Below, piece after piece: positions 36,192 to 45,125 of a DNA stretch of 64,000 nt. Both the position numbers and the translations under genes were made by a program. The DNA comes from Sphingomonas sp. C3-2 (GTDB taxonomy: Bacteria; Pseudomonadota; Alphaproteobacteria; Sphingomonadales; Sphingomonadaceae), in contig NZ_CP130322.1 of the NCBI RefSeq assembly GCF_033025475.1, forward strand, positions 2,237,001 through 2,301,000, written 5' to 3'. Numbering within the stretch: position 1 is the first letter of the stretch; every line of letters starts with the position of its first letter. The notes under the pieces were generated by a model, which saw nothing but the letters and a program-made list of their open reading frames with translations, searched no databases and was not told where the DNA came from.

Positions 36192-36306
36192 TGAAACCCC
36201 TCTGCTCTCCCGGGCACATTTGGGGTTTCCTTTATAAGCGCAAGTTCATAACCGCAAGCCATGCCTTGCTTGGGAAGTAGTTAAGTCTTAAGCGCAGCGC
36301 CATATC

Positions 36307-37206
36307 ATGGAAAATTATCCTCTCCCCGCTCGCCACATTGTTCAGCAGATGGTGGACGCCGCCGCGCAGGATCCCGCGCGTGCCGTGACCTTTCAGGGCG
36401 CGCCCGGCGCGAATTCACACATCGCGGTCGAACAGATGTGCCCCGATGCGATCGCGGTGCCCTGTTTCAGCTTTGAAGACGCGATCGATGCGGTAAAGGA
36501 AGGCCGCGCCGACCGCGCGATGATCCCCATCGAAAATTCGCTCCACGGCCGCGTCGCCGACATCCATTTCCTGCTGCCTGAATCTGGGCTGGTGATCATC
36601 GGCGAACATTTCCTGCCGATCCGCTACAGCCTGATGGGGCAGGGCCCGCTGGACGGCGTGCGCGAGGCGACGAGCCATCCGCAGGCGCTGGGCCAGTGCC
36701 GCAAATGGCTGCGCGCGCGCGGCATCCACCCCGTCGCCTATGCCGATACGGCGGGCGCGGCCGCGCTGGTGGCGGAAATGAACGATCCCAAGGTCGCGGC
36801 GATCGCACCGCCGCTCGCCGCCAATCTCTACGGGCTCGAAACGCTGGCCGAGGGGCTGGCCGATTCGGATGACAACACCACGCGCTTCGTCCTGCTCGCG
36901 CGCAACCCCGTGCCCGTGCCCGCGGACGGCCCGGTGATGACGACCTTCGTCTTCGAGGTGAAGAACATCCCCGCCGCGCTCTTCAAGGCGATGGGCGGCT
37001 TCGCCACCAACGGCGTCAACATGACCAAGCTCGAAAGCTATCAGCGCGGCGCCAGCTTCGCGGCCACCGAATTCTTCGCCGATATCGAGGGCAAGCCCGG
37101 CGATCCGGCGGTCGACCGCGCGCTCGAGGAACTGCGCTTCCACACCAAATGGGTGCGGCTGCTCGGCACCTATCGCCAGGCGCGCCCGCGCACCGTGGCG
37201 GGCTGA
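36307..37206 (+). CDS. pheA: prephenate dehydratase
   Basis: A 299-aa monofunctional prephenate dehydratase making phenylpyruvate for phenylalanine. It has the N-terminal FQGAPGANSHIA, IPIENSLHGRV, the catalytic TRF in DNTTRFVLL (the Thr is the key residue) and a C-terminal ACT domain (FEVKNIPAALFKAMGGFATNG with KLESYQ). No chorismate mutase domain is present. Spacing from cycM is divergent, 115 bp. Confidence 0.95.
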   Translation: MENYPLPARHIVQQMVDAAAQDPARAVTFQGAPGANSHIAVEQMCPDAIAVPCFSFEDAIDAVKEGRADRAMIPIENSLHGRVADIHFLLPESGLVIIGEHFLPIRYSLMGQGPLDGVREATSHPQALGQCRKWLRARGIHPVAYADTAGAAALVAEMNDPKVAAIAPPLAANLYGLETLAEGLADSDDNTTRFVLLARNPVPVPADGPVMTTFVFEVKNIPAALFKAMGGFATNGVNMTKLESYQRGASFAATEFFADIEGKPGDPAVDRALEELRFHTKWVRLLGTYRQARPRTVAG

Positions 37207-37234
37207 GCGTGATCGGATAACGACAAAAAGAAAA

Positions 37235-37267
37235 GGGGCGGAAAGACCGATCTTTCCGCCCCTTTTT
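37235..37267. terminator. bidirectional terminator between pheA and glpX
   Basis: GGGGCGGAAAGA (37235-37246), loop CCGA, TCTTTCCGCCCC (37251-37262): perfect 12-bp stem, T5 on the right and A-rich sequence on the left. It serves both converging genes. Confidence 0.92.
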
Positions 37268-37305
37268 CATGTCCGGCCCGTTTTCAGGGCCGGATGAACC
37301 GGGAA

Positions 37306-38289
37306 TCAGCGCGGCTTGCGGTGCTCGCCCTTGACCCAGCGCACGGTGCCCGAGCTGGCGCGCATCACGACGCTTTCGGTTGTCATCAGGTCGCCCTTGC
37401 GGCGCTTCACGCCTTCGAGCAGCGAACCGTCGGTCACGCCGGTTGCGGCGAAGATGCAGTCGCCCTTGGCCAGTTCCTTGAGGTCGTAGATCTTGTCGAG
37501 ATCTTCGATGCCCCATTTGCGCGCGCGCGCGCGTTCGTCGTCGTTGCGGAACAGCAGGCGGCCCTTGAACTGGCCACCGACGCAGCGCAGTGCCGCCGCC
37601 GCCAGAACGCCCTCGGGCGCGCCGCCCGAACCCATATAGATGTCGATCGTCGTGTCGGGATCGGTGGTCGCGATCACGCCGGCCACGTCGCCATCGGGGA
37701 TCAGCATGATGCCGCAGCCGATTTCGCGCAGTTCGGCGATAAGCTTTTCATGGCGCGGACGGTCGAGCACGCAGACGATGATTTCGGCGGGGCTCACGCC
37801 CTTGGCAGCCGCCACGGCTTCGACGTTCTGGCGCACCGACTTGTCGAGGTCGATCACGCCTTCGGGATAGCCCGGGCCAACGGCCAGCTTGTCCATATAG
37901 ACGTCGGGGGCGTTCAGCAGATTGCCTTCCTCGGCGATCGCGAGCACCGCAAGCGCGTTGGGGCCGGCCTTTGCGGTGATCGTCGTGCCTTCCAGCGGGT
38001 CGAGCGCGATGTCGATCTTGGGGCCGGTGCCCTGTGCCGCGCCAACCTTTTCGCCGATATAAAGCATCGGGGCTTCGTCGCGTTCGCCTTCGCCGATGAC
38101 GACGGTGCCGTCCATGTCGAGTTCGTTCAGCGCCGCGCGCATGGCCTCCACGGCAGCGGCATCGGCGGCCTTTTCGTCGCCCCGTCCGATCAGCTTGGAT
38201 GCGGCAATCGCGGCGGCCTCGGTGACCCGGACCATTTCAAGCACCAGGACACGATCGAGAATGCGACTTGCTTCCACCATATTTGCCAT
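37306..38289 (-). CDS. glpX: class II fructose-1,6-bisphosphatase
   Basis: A 327-aa GlpX-type phosphatase for gluconeogenesis. Metal and substrate motifs are VIGEGERDEAPML, ALDPLEGTT, IPDGDVAGVI and MGSGGAPEGVLAAAALRC. Length fits GlpX. It is 576 bp downstream of hom on the same strand, with a divergent small gene between, so it is probably transcribed alone. Confidence 0.95.
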   Translation of the reverse strand: MANMVEASRILDRVLVLEMVRVTEAAAIAASKLIGRGDEKAADAAAVEAMRAALNELDMDGTVVIGEGERDEAPMLYIGEKVGAAQGTGPKIDIALDPLEGTTITAKAGPNALAVLAIAEEGNLLNAPDVYMDKLAVGPGYPEGVIDLDKSVRQNVEAVAAAKGVSPAEIIVCVLDRPRHEKLIAELREIGCGIMLIPDGDVAGVIATTDPDTTIDIYMGSGGAPEGVLAAAALRCVGGQFKGRLLFRNDDERARARKWGIEDLDKIYDLKELAKGDCIFAATGVTDGSLLEGVKRRKGDLMTTESVVMRASSGTVRWVKGEHRKPR

Positions 38290-38452
38290 CTTTCCTTGAA
38301 ATCAGTTCCCGCGCGATAGGCGAGCGCGGCCGGATTGTCGAGAATGACATGGGCAATTGCACCGCTCGATTGGCGGCGATCGTCGCTTTTCAAAGCATTA
38401 CTTGCGTGTTTGGCGATAGTGGTGTCCGCTTGGGTACGAAAGGCGAACCCGC

Positions 38453-38860
38453 ATGACGAAGGCGCTGTTCCTTGTTCTGTGTGCGATCATGCCCGGTCTT
38501 CCTATGGCTGCCGGTGCGCAAGAGGCGGCCGCGTCCGATGTCGATCAGGCGATGCAGCGTTACGACGCGCTGACGCGAAGCGCTTCGGCGCGTTGCAGCG
38601 GATCGACCATGGGGGACGAGATTCTGGTCTGTGGGCGCGGGGACCGCGATCGTTTCCGGCTGCCGCTGCCCGATGAACGCCATGTCGAAGGCGATCGGCG
38701 GGTGCGGGGAGAGGTGCCAACGGCCTCGGCCGCGCGGGTACGTTCGGGCAGTTGCGGAATGCTTTCCACCGACACATGCGGTGGTGGCTTGCCCTTGATC
38801 GGTGCGGCGGCGCTTGTCGCCAAGGCCGCCGCGCGTCTCATCGATCCCGACGCCGAATAA
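38453..38860 (+). CDS. small exported protein of unknown function
   Basis: A 135-aa protein with signal peptide (residues 1-22, ending AGAQ). The mature part contains four cysteines in two pairs (ARCSG..ILVCGRGDRDRFRLP and SCGMLSTDTCGGG), suggesting periplasmic disulfides. I recall similar short CxxG..RDR(Y/F)RLP proteins in sphingomonads but know no function. It ends 3 nt before convergent hom. Confidence 0.7.
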   Translation: MTKALFLVLCAIMPGLPMAAGAQEAAASDVDQAMQRYDALTRSASARCSGSTMGDEILVCGRGDRDRFRLPLPDERHVEGDRRVRGEVPTASAARVRSGSCGMLSTDTCGGGLPLIGAAALVAKAAARLIDPDAE

Positions 38861-38863
38861 CCC

Positions 38864-40156
38864 TCAGAAATCGAGGATATGCATCAGCATCGGCTGGCCG
38901 GTCAGGCTCGCCGATCCCGACAGGCGTTCCAGTGCGTCGACGACGCAGCGCTCGGCGCACTGGTGCGTGACCAGCGCGATGATCACGCCCGAATCGCTCG
39001 ATACGCCGCGCTGGATGAAGCTTTCGATCGAAACCCCCGCATCGCGCATCGCGGTCGCGATCTCGGCGAGCACGCCGGGGCGGTCCTGCACGCTGAGGCG
39101 GATATAGGAACGGCCGACGCGTTCGCCCGCATCGGCGCGGCCGGGTTCGGACATCGCCGAAACCGGCATGGCAAAGGCGGTGCCATATTCGCCGCGCGCC
39201 ACGTCGATCAGGTCGGCAACAACGGCCGATGCGGTCGGGCCGTCACCCGCGCCCGCGCCCTGGAACAGCAGGCGGCCGACGAAATTGCCCTCGGCCACGA
39301 CGGCGTTGAGCGATCCCGCGACATGCGCCAGCGGGTGGCTGACGGGGACGAGGCAGGGGTGAACGCGCTGGAACAGGCCGTGGCCATTGGCTTCGGCCAC
39401 GCCCACCAGGCGCACCTTGAACCCCAGCTGTTCGGCCTCGAAAATGTCGGCGGCAATGACGTGGCGGATGCCCGCCGTGTCGACACCGTCGAAATCGAGC
39501 GTGCTGCCGAACGCCAGGCTCGCCAGAATCGAAAGCTTGTGCGCGGCGTCGACGCCGTCAATGTCAAAGCTCGGATCGGCCTCGGCATAACCCAGCGCCT
39601 GCGCCTCGGCGAGCACCTCTGAAAAGTCGCGGCCATCCTTTTCCATCGTGGTCAGGATGTAATTGCAGGTGCCGTTGAGGATGCCGTAAACCCGCGTGAT
39701 CTCGTTGGCGGCCGCGCCTTCGCGCAGGCCCTTGATCACCGGGATGCCGCCGGCCACCGCCGCCTCGAACTTCAGCGCAACGTCCTTGCCGTCGGCGATC
39801 TCGGCCAGTGCCACGCCGTGATGCGCGATCATCGCCTTGTTCGCGGTGACGAACGCCTTGCCCGCGGCCAGCGTGCGGCGCGCCAGCGCCAGCGCCGGGC
39901 CGTCCGATCCGCCGATCAGCTCAACAACGACATCCGCGCCGCTCGCCTCGGCCAGCGTCGTCATGTCGTCGACCCATTGGAAGCGGGAGATATCGACGCC
40001 GCGATCCTTCGAACGGTCGCGCGCCGAAACCGCGACGATCTCGATCGGGCGTCCGGCGCGGCGCTGAATCAGCTCGCGGTTCGCGTCGATCAGGCGAATG
40101 ACGCCGCTGCCCACGGTTCCCAGTCCCGCCAGCGCTACTTTCAGCGGCTCCGCCAT
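38864..40156 (-). CDS. hom: homoserine dehydrogenase
   Basis: A 430-aa monofunctional homoserine dehydrogenase in the aspartate family pathway. The NAD(P) site is ALAGLGTVGSGV; the catalytic region is YGILNGTCNYILTTME with AQALGYAEADPSFDIDG; a C-terminal ACT domain (DRPGVLAEIATAMRDAGVSI) allows allosteric control. I chose ATG 40156, preceded by GGGAGAAGGAAAG; a longer frame to 40180 starts within the Shine-Dalgarno region. Confidence 0.96.
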   Translation of the reverse strand: MAEPLKVALAGLGTVGSGVIRLIDANRELIQRRAGRPIEIVAVSARDRSKDRGVDISRFQWVDDMTTLAEASGADVVVELIGGSDGPALALARRTLAAGKAFVTANKAMIAHHGVALAEIADGKDVALKFEAAVAGGIPVIKGLREGAAANEITRVYGILNGTCNYILTTMEKDGRDFSEVLAEAQALGYAEADPSFDIDGVDAAHKLSILASLAFGSTLDFDGVDTAGIRHVIAADIFEAEQLGFKVRLVGVAEANGHGLFQRVHPCLVPVSHPLAHVAGSLNAVVAEGNFVGRLLFQGAGAGDGPTASAVVADLIDVARGEYGTAFAMPVSAMSEPGRADAGERVGRSYIRLSVQDRPGVLAEIATAMRDAGVSIESFIQRGVSSDSGVIIALVTHQCAERCVVDALERLSGSASLTGQPMLMHILDF

Positions 40157-40183
40157 GATCTTTCCTTCTCCCCGCAACAAAAC

Positions 40184-40215
40184 AGGCCCGCCTCCTAGGC
40201 CGAGGAGGCGGGCCT
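40184..40215 (-). terminator. intrinsic terminator of the DUF3597 gene
   Basis: AGGCCCGCCTCCT (40184-40196) and AGGAGGCGGGCCT (40203-40215) form a perfect 13-bp stem with a 6-nt loop. On the minus strand GTTTTGTTG follows. It separates the DUF3597 gene from hom. Confidence 0.85.
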
Positions 40216-40242
40216 TGCCAAGTGCTTCGGGTGGAAAGCGGG

Positions 40243-40689
40243 CTAGTCGCGCAATTCTTGGGGCACGATACCGCCATTTTCAGCAAGTTCCCGCATGACC
40301 TGGCGGTGTAGCCACAAGTTCATTGCGGCGCTGTCGCCCATATCGCCCGGATAACCCAGTTCGCGCGCCAGCTCGCGGCGATTCTCCAGGCTCGAATCGA
40401 GACCGAGCAATTTCATCAGATCGACGATCGACCGCCGCCAGTCGAGGCTCTGTCCGGCGGCGGCGGCGCGCGTGTCGAGGATGGAGGCCACATTCACCCG
40501 GCTCGTCGCCGCAGGCTGGTGCGCGGGCGCGCCGGGCACGGCGGCCGGGTCCTTGGGTTCGAGCGACGTGGTTTGCGGATGCGGCATATGCTGTGGAGGC
40601 GCACTCGCCGGTGCCGCAGGGGCGGTGGCCGGCTCGGGCACCTTCTTCTTGCCGAAGATCGCGTCCTTGATCGATCCGAAAATGCTCAT
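40243..40689 (-). CDS. DUF3597 domain protein
   Basis: A 148-aa protein starting MSIFGSIKDAIFGKKK, with a Pro/Ala-rich linker (residues about 18-60) and a C-terminal DUF3597 domain (VDLMKLLGLDSSLENRRELA, LGYPGDMGDSAAMNLWLH). ATG 40689 has GAGGAG 7 nt upstream; the ATG two codons earlier is too close to that site. DUF3597 proteins are widespread small proteins of unknown function, sometimes linked with LysM-like wall proteins. There is no signal peptide. Confidence 0.85.
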   Translation of the reverse strand: MSIFGSIKDAIFGKKKVPEPATAPAAPASAPPQHMPHPQTTSLEPKDPAAVPGAPAHQPAATSRVNVASILDTRAAAAGQSLDWRRSIVDLMKLLGLDSSLENRRELARELGYPGDMGDSAAMNLWLHRQVMRELAENGGIVPQELRD

Positions 40690-40811
40690 GGCCATCTCCT
40701 CAACGAATATGCGCTTTTCACGAAAACCCACAGGGCGTTCTTTTGGTTGCACATATCGGTGGGGCTAGGGCTGGGGCAGACGGTCGGGGCAGCGGGGCGG
40801 AGACGGGCGGG

Positions 40812-41492
40812 TCAGGCCTTTCCGGCTTTTGTCGCGAACCAGATCACGTGGCGCGCGCCCTTGCCGTTGCTGCGCGCACGCACCGCTACTTCGTCGACGC
40901 TGAACCCTGCCTCGGCCAGCCGCCGCGTGAACGCCTTGTCCGGCGCGGCCGACCACACTGCCAGCACCCCGCCGGGCTTGAGCGCGGCCTTTGCCGCCGC
41001 CAACCCCCGCGCCGAATATAAGGCGTCGTTGCCTACGCGCGTCAGCCCATCGGGGCCATTGTCGACGTCGAGCAGGATGGCGTCATAGCTGGCGTTGGCG
41101 CCTCGGATCACCGCCCCCACATCGCCCAGGACAAGCTGCACGCGCGGATCGTCGAGGCATCCCGCCGCCAGCTCGGCCATCGGCCCGCGCGCCCAGCTGA
41201 TGATTTCGGGCACCAGTTCGGCAACGGTCACCTGCGCGCCCGCACCCAGTTCCGCCAGCGCCGACCGCAAGGTGAAACCCATGCCATAACCCCCGATCAG
41301 CATGTGCGGCGCCGCCCGCGCGGCCAGCCGTTCGCAGCTCATCACCGCCAGCGCTTCCTCCGACCCGCTCATCCGGCTGCTCATCAGCTCGTTGCGATCG
41401 AGGACGATCATGAAGTCCCCCCCACGGCGGAACAGCCGCAGCTCCTGGCCGCCGGGGATATTGGCGGTATCGATCAATTCGCGCGGGGTCAT
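40812..41492 (-). CDS. spermidine synthase-like methyltransferase-fold protein
   Basis: A 226-aa protein of the spermidine/spermine synthase superfamily. The co-substrate loop is LIGGYGMGFTLRSAL and the acidic residue follows in VTVAELVPEII; the gate-keeper-like segment is YDAILLDVDNGPDGL. It lacks a clear full N-terminal beta domain and is shorter than SpeE (about 280 aa), so true aminopropyl transfer is uncertain. I start at ATG 41492; an upstream TTG 41510 adds six residues. It is the last ordinary gene before an AT-rich patch. Confidence 0.75.
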   Translation of the reverse strand: MTPRELIDTANIPGGQELRLFRRGGDFMIVLDRNELMSSRMSGSEEALAVMSCERLAARAAPHMLIGGYGMGFTLRSALAELGAGAQVTVAELVPEIISWARGPMAELAAGCLDDPRVQLVLGDVGAVIRGANASYDAILLDVDNGPDGLTRVGNDALYSARGLAAAKAALKPGGVLAVWSAAPDKAFTRRLAEAGFSVDEVAVRARSNGKGARHVIWFATKAGKA

Positions 41493-41651
41493 TCCGGGGC
41501 ACTCCAACAAGATCAGGCCATCATCTCTCCCCCTTGGGGCACGCCCCCGCTCGCGGCAATCCGAAAGCGCGCGGCCGTTGCAGATGGCGTCGGCGGTCGC
41601 GCGATGTCGCGCGGCTTCGACGAGAGCGAGTTCTGCTGAAATGCTCCCGGA

Positions 41652-42512
41652 TCAGATGCCGCTAAGCTTTGCCTGCCAGTCATGGTCGTCAGGTGCGCGC
41701 ATTGCCGTGCCGACGAAATAGAGATTGGGCATCGGGTCAAAAGCCTTGCCCGCGATGCGCGCGTCAATCGAATTTTTGCGAAGTGCGGAGTTCCTGTCGG
41801 GATCGAGGTAACGAACCTTGAGCGGGTGGTATTTGAGAAATTCATTGTCCCGCATCATCCGAAAAAAGGGCGCGGCTATAAAGACTCCCCTTAGTCCACG
41901 TACCGAGAATACCGGATGAGCGATGTCAGCCTCGGACTTGATCGCCACAGGCTTTCCGACGGTGAAAGAACCAGCGAGCCAACGCGGGTCTACTTTCTCG
42001 TAATATTTACCTTGGCCCGGCACGCCATCGCCATCGTGATAGACCTTGTCCGTCAATGCATAGAAGTCAATAATATCGATAATATCCAATGGCTTCCAGA
42101 AGAAGCCTTCCCCAACAAGCGTGCGGTTGGATGCAATATAAGGTGAATTTTCGTGATCATGGGGCGCGTAGAATTTTAGCGGGTAAAATTCTTGCGTTTC
42201 AATTTGGAGTGTTTTTAGCGCAGATCGAAAGTCACGAGTAATTGCAAATCCAGAACTCTCACCAGAAAGCCCGACGATATGTGGCAGTCCATGCTTGTGC
42301 ACTTCGCTTAGTGTAGCATCGGTTAAAACCGATAAATTCTCAGGAAATTCTGCGGCAATTGTCCCAATTCCATTGTTGCGGCCAAGAAGATTGTATATTT
42401 TTTCTGAGATGTTTGAATTTTTTAAGAAATTATTTTCAGAATACCGATTATATCCTCGAATGGGAGAAAGTTGCAAAAGGCAATTTTGTTGGAGTAAATC
42501 AACATCGCTCAT
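41652..42512 (-). CDS. AT-rich orphan gene of unknown function
   Basis: A 286-aa protein I do not recognise. It lacks a signal peptide and membrane segments. Visible features are a Asn/Ile/Lys-rich N-terminal third (residues 1-60), an HDHENSPY segment near 124-131, and a W-rich region (FFWKPLDIIDIIDFY, VDPRWLAGSF). It ends in a Met/Pro/Asp-rich tail. The N-terminal half is visibly richer in A+T and in Asn, Ile and Lys than any neighbour, consistent with transfer. It has a good GGAG site 7 nt before ATG 42512. The overall style recalls some immunity proteins of polymorphic toxins, but that is only a guess. No toxin gene is adjacent. Confidence 0.7.
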   Translation of the reverse strand: MSDVDLLQQNCLLQLSPIRGYNRYSENNFLKNSNISEKIYNLLGRNNGIGTIAAEFPENLSVLTDATLSEVHKHGLPHIVGLSGESSGFAITRDFRSALKTLQIETQEFYPLKFYAPHDHENSPYIASNRTLVGEGFFWKPLDIIDIIDFYALTDKVYHDGDGVPGQGKYYEKVDPRWLAGSFTVGKPVAIKSEADIAHPVFSVRGLRGVFIAAPFFRMMRDNEFLKYHPLKVRYLDPDRNSALRKNSIDARIAGKAFDPMPNLYFVGTAMRAPDDHDWQAKLSGI

Positions 42513-42687
42513 GAAATCTCCATTGCGATTTGTGTTTTATTTATTGTACGTGATGGATCAGTAAATATCATCATGTGGGCGTAATAAATATTTCGTCGTT
42601 TCAGGCACCTAATAGCTCACGACCTTCCACGCACCCAAGCTGTAATCCGCTATGCCCTTGTGCGCGTCGCTGGGCTAAAGCCGGGCC

Positions 42688-43599
42688 ATGACGCAGCAGC
42701 AGGATTCGGCGCGGGCCGGCATAATGTACGGGCTTGGTGCCTATCTCATCTGGGGGTGCCTGCCGGTCTTCTTCAAGCTTTTGGCCGATGTCGCGCCCGC
42801 AGAGCTGGTGGCGCAGCGCGTGATCTGGTCGGTGCTGTTTCTCGCGGTGCTCGTCGTCCTCAAGCGGCGCGTGGGGGAAATTCACGCGGCGTTCGCCAAT
42901 CCCCGTGCGATCCTGATCCTGATGTGCACCGCGCTCCTCATCGGCGCGAACTGGCTCATCTATGTCTGGGCGGTGGTGAACCACCATGTGCTTGAATCGA
43001 GCCTTGGCTATTTCCTCAACCCGCTCGTCAACGTCGCGATGGGCGTGCTCATCCTGAAGGAAAAGCTTGGCCGTGCGCAGATGGTGGCGGTGGTGCTCGC
43101 CGGGGTCGGTGTCACCGTGCTCGCCATCGGGGCGGGGTCTGGCCTGTGGATAAGTCTCTCGCTCGCGCTCAGCTTCGCGGCGTACGGGCTGCTCCGCAAG
43201 ATCGCGCCGGTGGATTCGCTCGTCGGCCTCTCGGTCGAAACGCTGCTGCTCTGCCCGCTCGCGATCGGCTATGTCGCCTATCTCCAATGGGGCGGCCAGC
43301 TTGCCTTCGGGCAGGATGCGGGCACAAGTGCGCTGCTCGCCTCGGCCGGGGTGGTGACGGCGGTGCCGCTCCTGCTCTTTGCGGCGGCGGCGCGGCTCCT
43401 GCCCTATGCCAAGCTCGGGCTGCTCCAATATCTCTCGCCCACGCTCCAGTTCCTGCTTGCGGTGGCCGTTTACGGCGAACCGCTCACCCAGGCGCATCTC
43501 ATCTGCTTCGGCTTTATCTGGACGGGGTTGGTGATCTTCGCCGCAAGCGGGCTACGCGACGCGCATCGTCGCTCGGTCGCGCTGCGCGCCGCCGCCTGA
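42688..43599 (+). CDS. rarD: EamA-family transporter RarD
   Basis: A 303-aa drug/metabolite transporter with ten predicted helices. RarD features are GAYLIWGCLPVFFK, AQRVIWSVLF, GANWLIYVWAVVNHHVLESSLGYFLNPLVNV (cut here by helix boundaries) and GYVAYLQWGG. RarD was linked to chloramphenicol resistance in early work, but its substrate is unproven. It follows the AT-rich gene divergently and converges on the P450 gene. Confidence 0.9.
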   Translation: MTQQQDSARAGIMYGLGAYLIWGCLPVFFKLLADVAPAELVAQRVIWSVLFLAVLVVLKRRVGEIHAAFANPRAILILMCTALLIGANWLIYVWAVVNHHVLESSLGYFLNPLVNVAMGVLILKEKLGRAQMVAVVLAGVGVTVLAIGAGSGLWISLSLALSFAAYGLLRKIAPVDSLVGLSVETLLLCPLAIGYVAYLQWGGQLAFGQDAGTSALLASAGVVTAVPLLLFAAAARLLPYAKLGLLQYLSPTLQFLLAVAVYGEPLTQAHLICFGFIWTGLVIFAASGLRDAHRRSVALRAAA

Positions 43600-43615
43600 C
43601 CGCTTCTATGCGGGC

Positions 43616-44989
43616 TCAGCCGGAAAGCGGAACGATCCGCACCGGCAGCCCACCGCGCGGCCGGGGGATCGGCCAGACCTGCCATTCGATCGGCGCGGTG
43701 CCGATCGGCTCGATCCGGTAATCTTTCAGCAGGTGGAACAGAAAGATCTTCGCCTGCAGATAGGCAAAGTGCAGCCCCAGGCACATATGCGCGCCGCCGC
43801 CAAAGGGCACCCAGGCATATTTGTGCCGTGTCCGTGCCGCCTCGGGCGTGAAGCGCATCGGATCGAACCGGTCGGGTTCCGGCCAGATCTCGGCCATATG
43901 GTGCGTATAGGCTGCGCTCACGCCGACAAAGGTGCCCGCCGGGAAATCATAGCCGCCAAAGGAAAAGGCGCGGATCGCGCGGCGCGGCAGGCTGGGCACC
44001 GGCGGCATCAGCCGCATCGTTTCCTTCATCGCCTGCTCGGTCAGCACCATCTCGTCGATCCGGTCGTGCGGCAGGCTATCGCCGTTGATCCCCAGATCGC
44101 GGATTTCGGTGCGCAGCCGCTCCTGCCAGTCGGGGTGGCGCGACAATAGCCACGCCATCGAGGTCAGGCTCGATGTGATCGTGTCGTGCGCCGCCATCAT
44201 CAGGAAATTGAGATGGTCGAATATCTCGTCATCGCTGAGCAGCCGTCCGTCCTCATGCTCGGCGCGGCAGAGCTGGCTGAACATGTCCTCGCCCGTGCCC
44301 TGTCGCCGCGCGGGGATCTGCCTGCCGAAATAATCGAGCAGGAAGGCGCGGCCCGCCACGCCCCGGCGCATCGCGGTGAAGGGCAGGGGAAAGCGCACGA
44401 CCCCGATCGTGGCCTGGACCATGTCGACAAAGGCGGTGTTGATCCGGTCCGCCTCTGGCCCCAGCGGGATGCCGAGAAACGATGTCGCCGCCAGATCGAG
44501 CGTCAATTTCTTGATCTCGGCGTAAAAGCGGATCTCGCGCCCCGCCCATTGGGGCAGGCGGGCGGCGATGCCGTGGTTCAGATGCTCGGCATAATGGCGC
44601 ATCGGTGCGGGCTTGAACGCCACCGACAGCGTCTTGCGGTGCGCGCGGTGCTTGTCGAAATCCATCAGCATCAGCCCGCGCGGGAAAAGCAGGTTGAGCA
44701 TCGGGCCCCAGCCCTGTTCGGATGAGAAAACCTTGTCGCGGTCGAACAGCACCAGTTCATTCGCCTCGGGGCCGAGCAACTGGACGGTGCGCCCGCCAAA
44801 GCTGTTGATCCGGTAGACCGGGCCGTAACGCTCGACCATCTGGCGGGTAAAGGCAAAGGGGTTGGCCAGTTGCGCCAGCGTGGTGCCAAACACCGGCATT
44901 CCGTCGGTGCCGGGCACATGATCGAGCATGCGCGCCGGGTTGCGCGGCAACCAATGCGCATTGGCCTTGAAGGTGCTTGCATATGCCAC
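43616..44989 (-). CDS. cytochrome P450
   Basis: A 457-aa P450. The I-helix motif is MMAAHDTITSSL (acid-alcohol D-T pair), the K-helix ExxR is KETMR, and the haem loop is F396-G-G-G-A-H-M-C403-L-G405 with Cys403 the iron ligand. The N-terminal MAYASTFKANAHWLPRNPAR lacks a membrane anchor, so it is soluble and needs redox partners, none of which is encoded nearby. The FGGYDFPAGTFVGVS segment is CYP51/CYP170-like in style, but family assignment needs a search. A 22-bp perfect palindrome lies 16 bp upstream of its start. Confidence 0.92.
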   Translation of the reverse strand: MAYASTFKANAHWLPRNPARMLDHVPGTDGMPVFGTTLAQLANPFAFTRQMVERYGPVYRINSFGGRTVQLLGPEANELVLFDRDKVFSSEQGWGPMLNLLFPRGLMLMDFDKHRAHRKTLSVAFKPAPMRHYAEHLNHGIAARLPQWAGREIRFYAEIKKLTLDLAATSFLGIPLGPEADRINTAFVDMVQATIGVVRFPLPFTAMRRGVAGRAFLLDYFGRQIPARRQGTGEDMFSQLCRAEHEDGRLLSDDEIFDHLNFLMMAAHDTITSSLTSMAWLLSRHPDWQERLRTEIRDLGINGDSLPHDRIDEMVLTEQAMKETMRLMPPVPSLPRRAIRAFSFGGYDFPAGTFVGVSAAYTHHMAEIWPEPDRFDPMRFTPEAARTRHKYAWVPFGGGAHMCLGLHFAYLQAKIFLFHLLKDYRIEPIGTAPIEWQVWPIPRPRGGLPVRIVPLSG

Positions 44990-45004
44990 CAGCCACCCCT
45001 TCGA

Positions 45005-45026
45005 TTATTTACATCAAGGTAAATAA
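45005..45026. promoter_or_regulatory. perfect operator-like palindrome upstream of the P450 gene
   Basis: TTATTTAC-ATCAAG-GTAAATAA has perfect 8-bp arms (45005-45012, 45019-45026). It is strikingly AT-rich for this chromosome and lies 16 bp upstream of the P450 start. TTTAC...GTAAA dyads are typical of TetR-family operators. No TetR gene is in the window, so the regulator would be elsewhere. Confidence 0.65.
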
Positions 45027-45056
45027 ACTGAGGGGGTGGCCGTGGCAAGATTGGGC

Positions 45057-45099
45057 GCCGGCCCGCACAAAGGGGGGGGAGGGGGCTGTGCGGGCCGGC
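45057..45099. terminator. 13-bp hairpin with a poly-G loop
   Basis: GCCGGCCCGCACA (45057-45069) and TGTGCGGGCCGGC (45087-45099) pair perfectly. The 17-nt loop (45070-45086) contains G8-A-G5 on the + strand. It lies at the 3' end of the minus-strand glycine-zipper gene, 27 bp beyond its stop. No T-run follows, so a terminator role is uncertain. Confidence 0.6.
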
Positions 45100-45125
45100 T
45101 ATCGGGTCAGAACGGTCAGCCGGTG

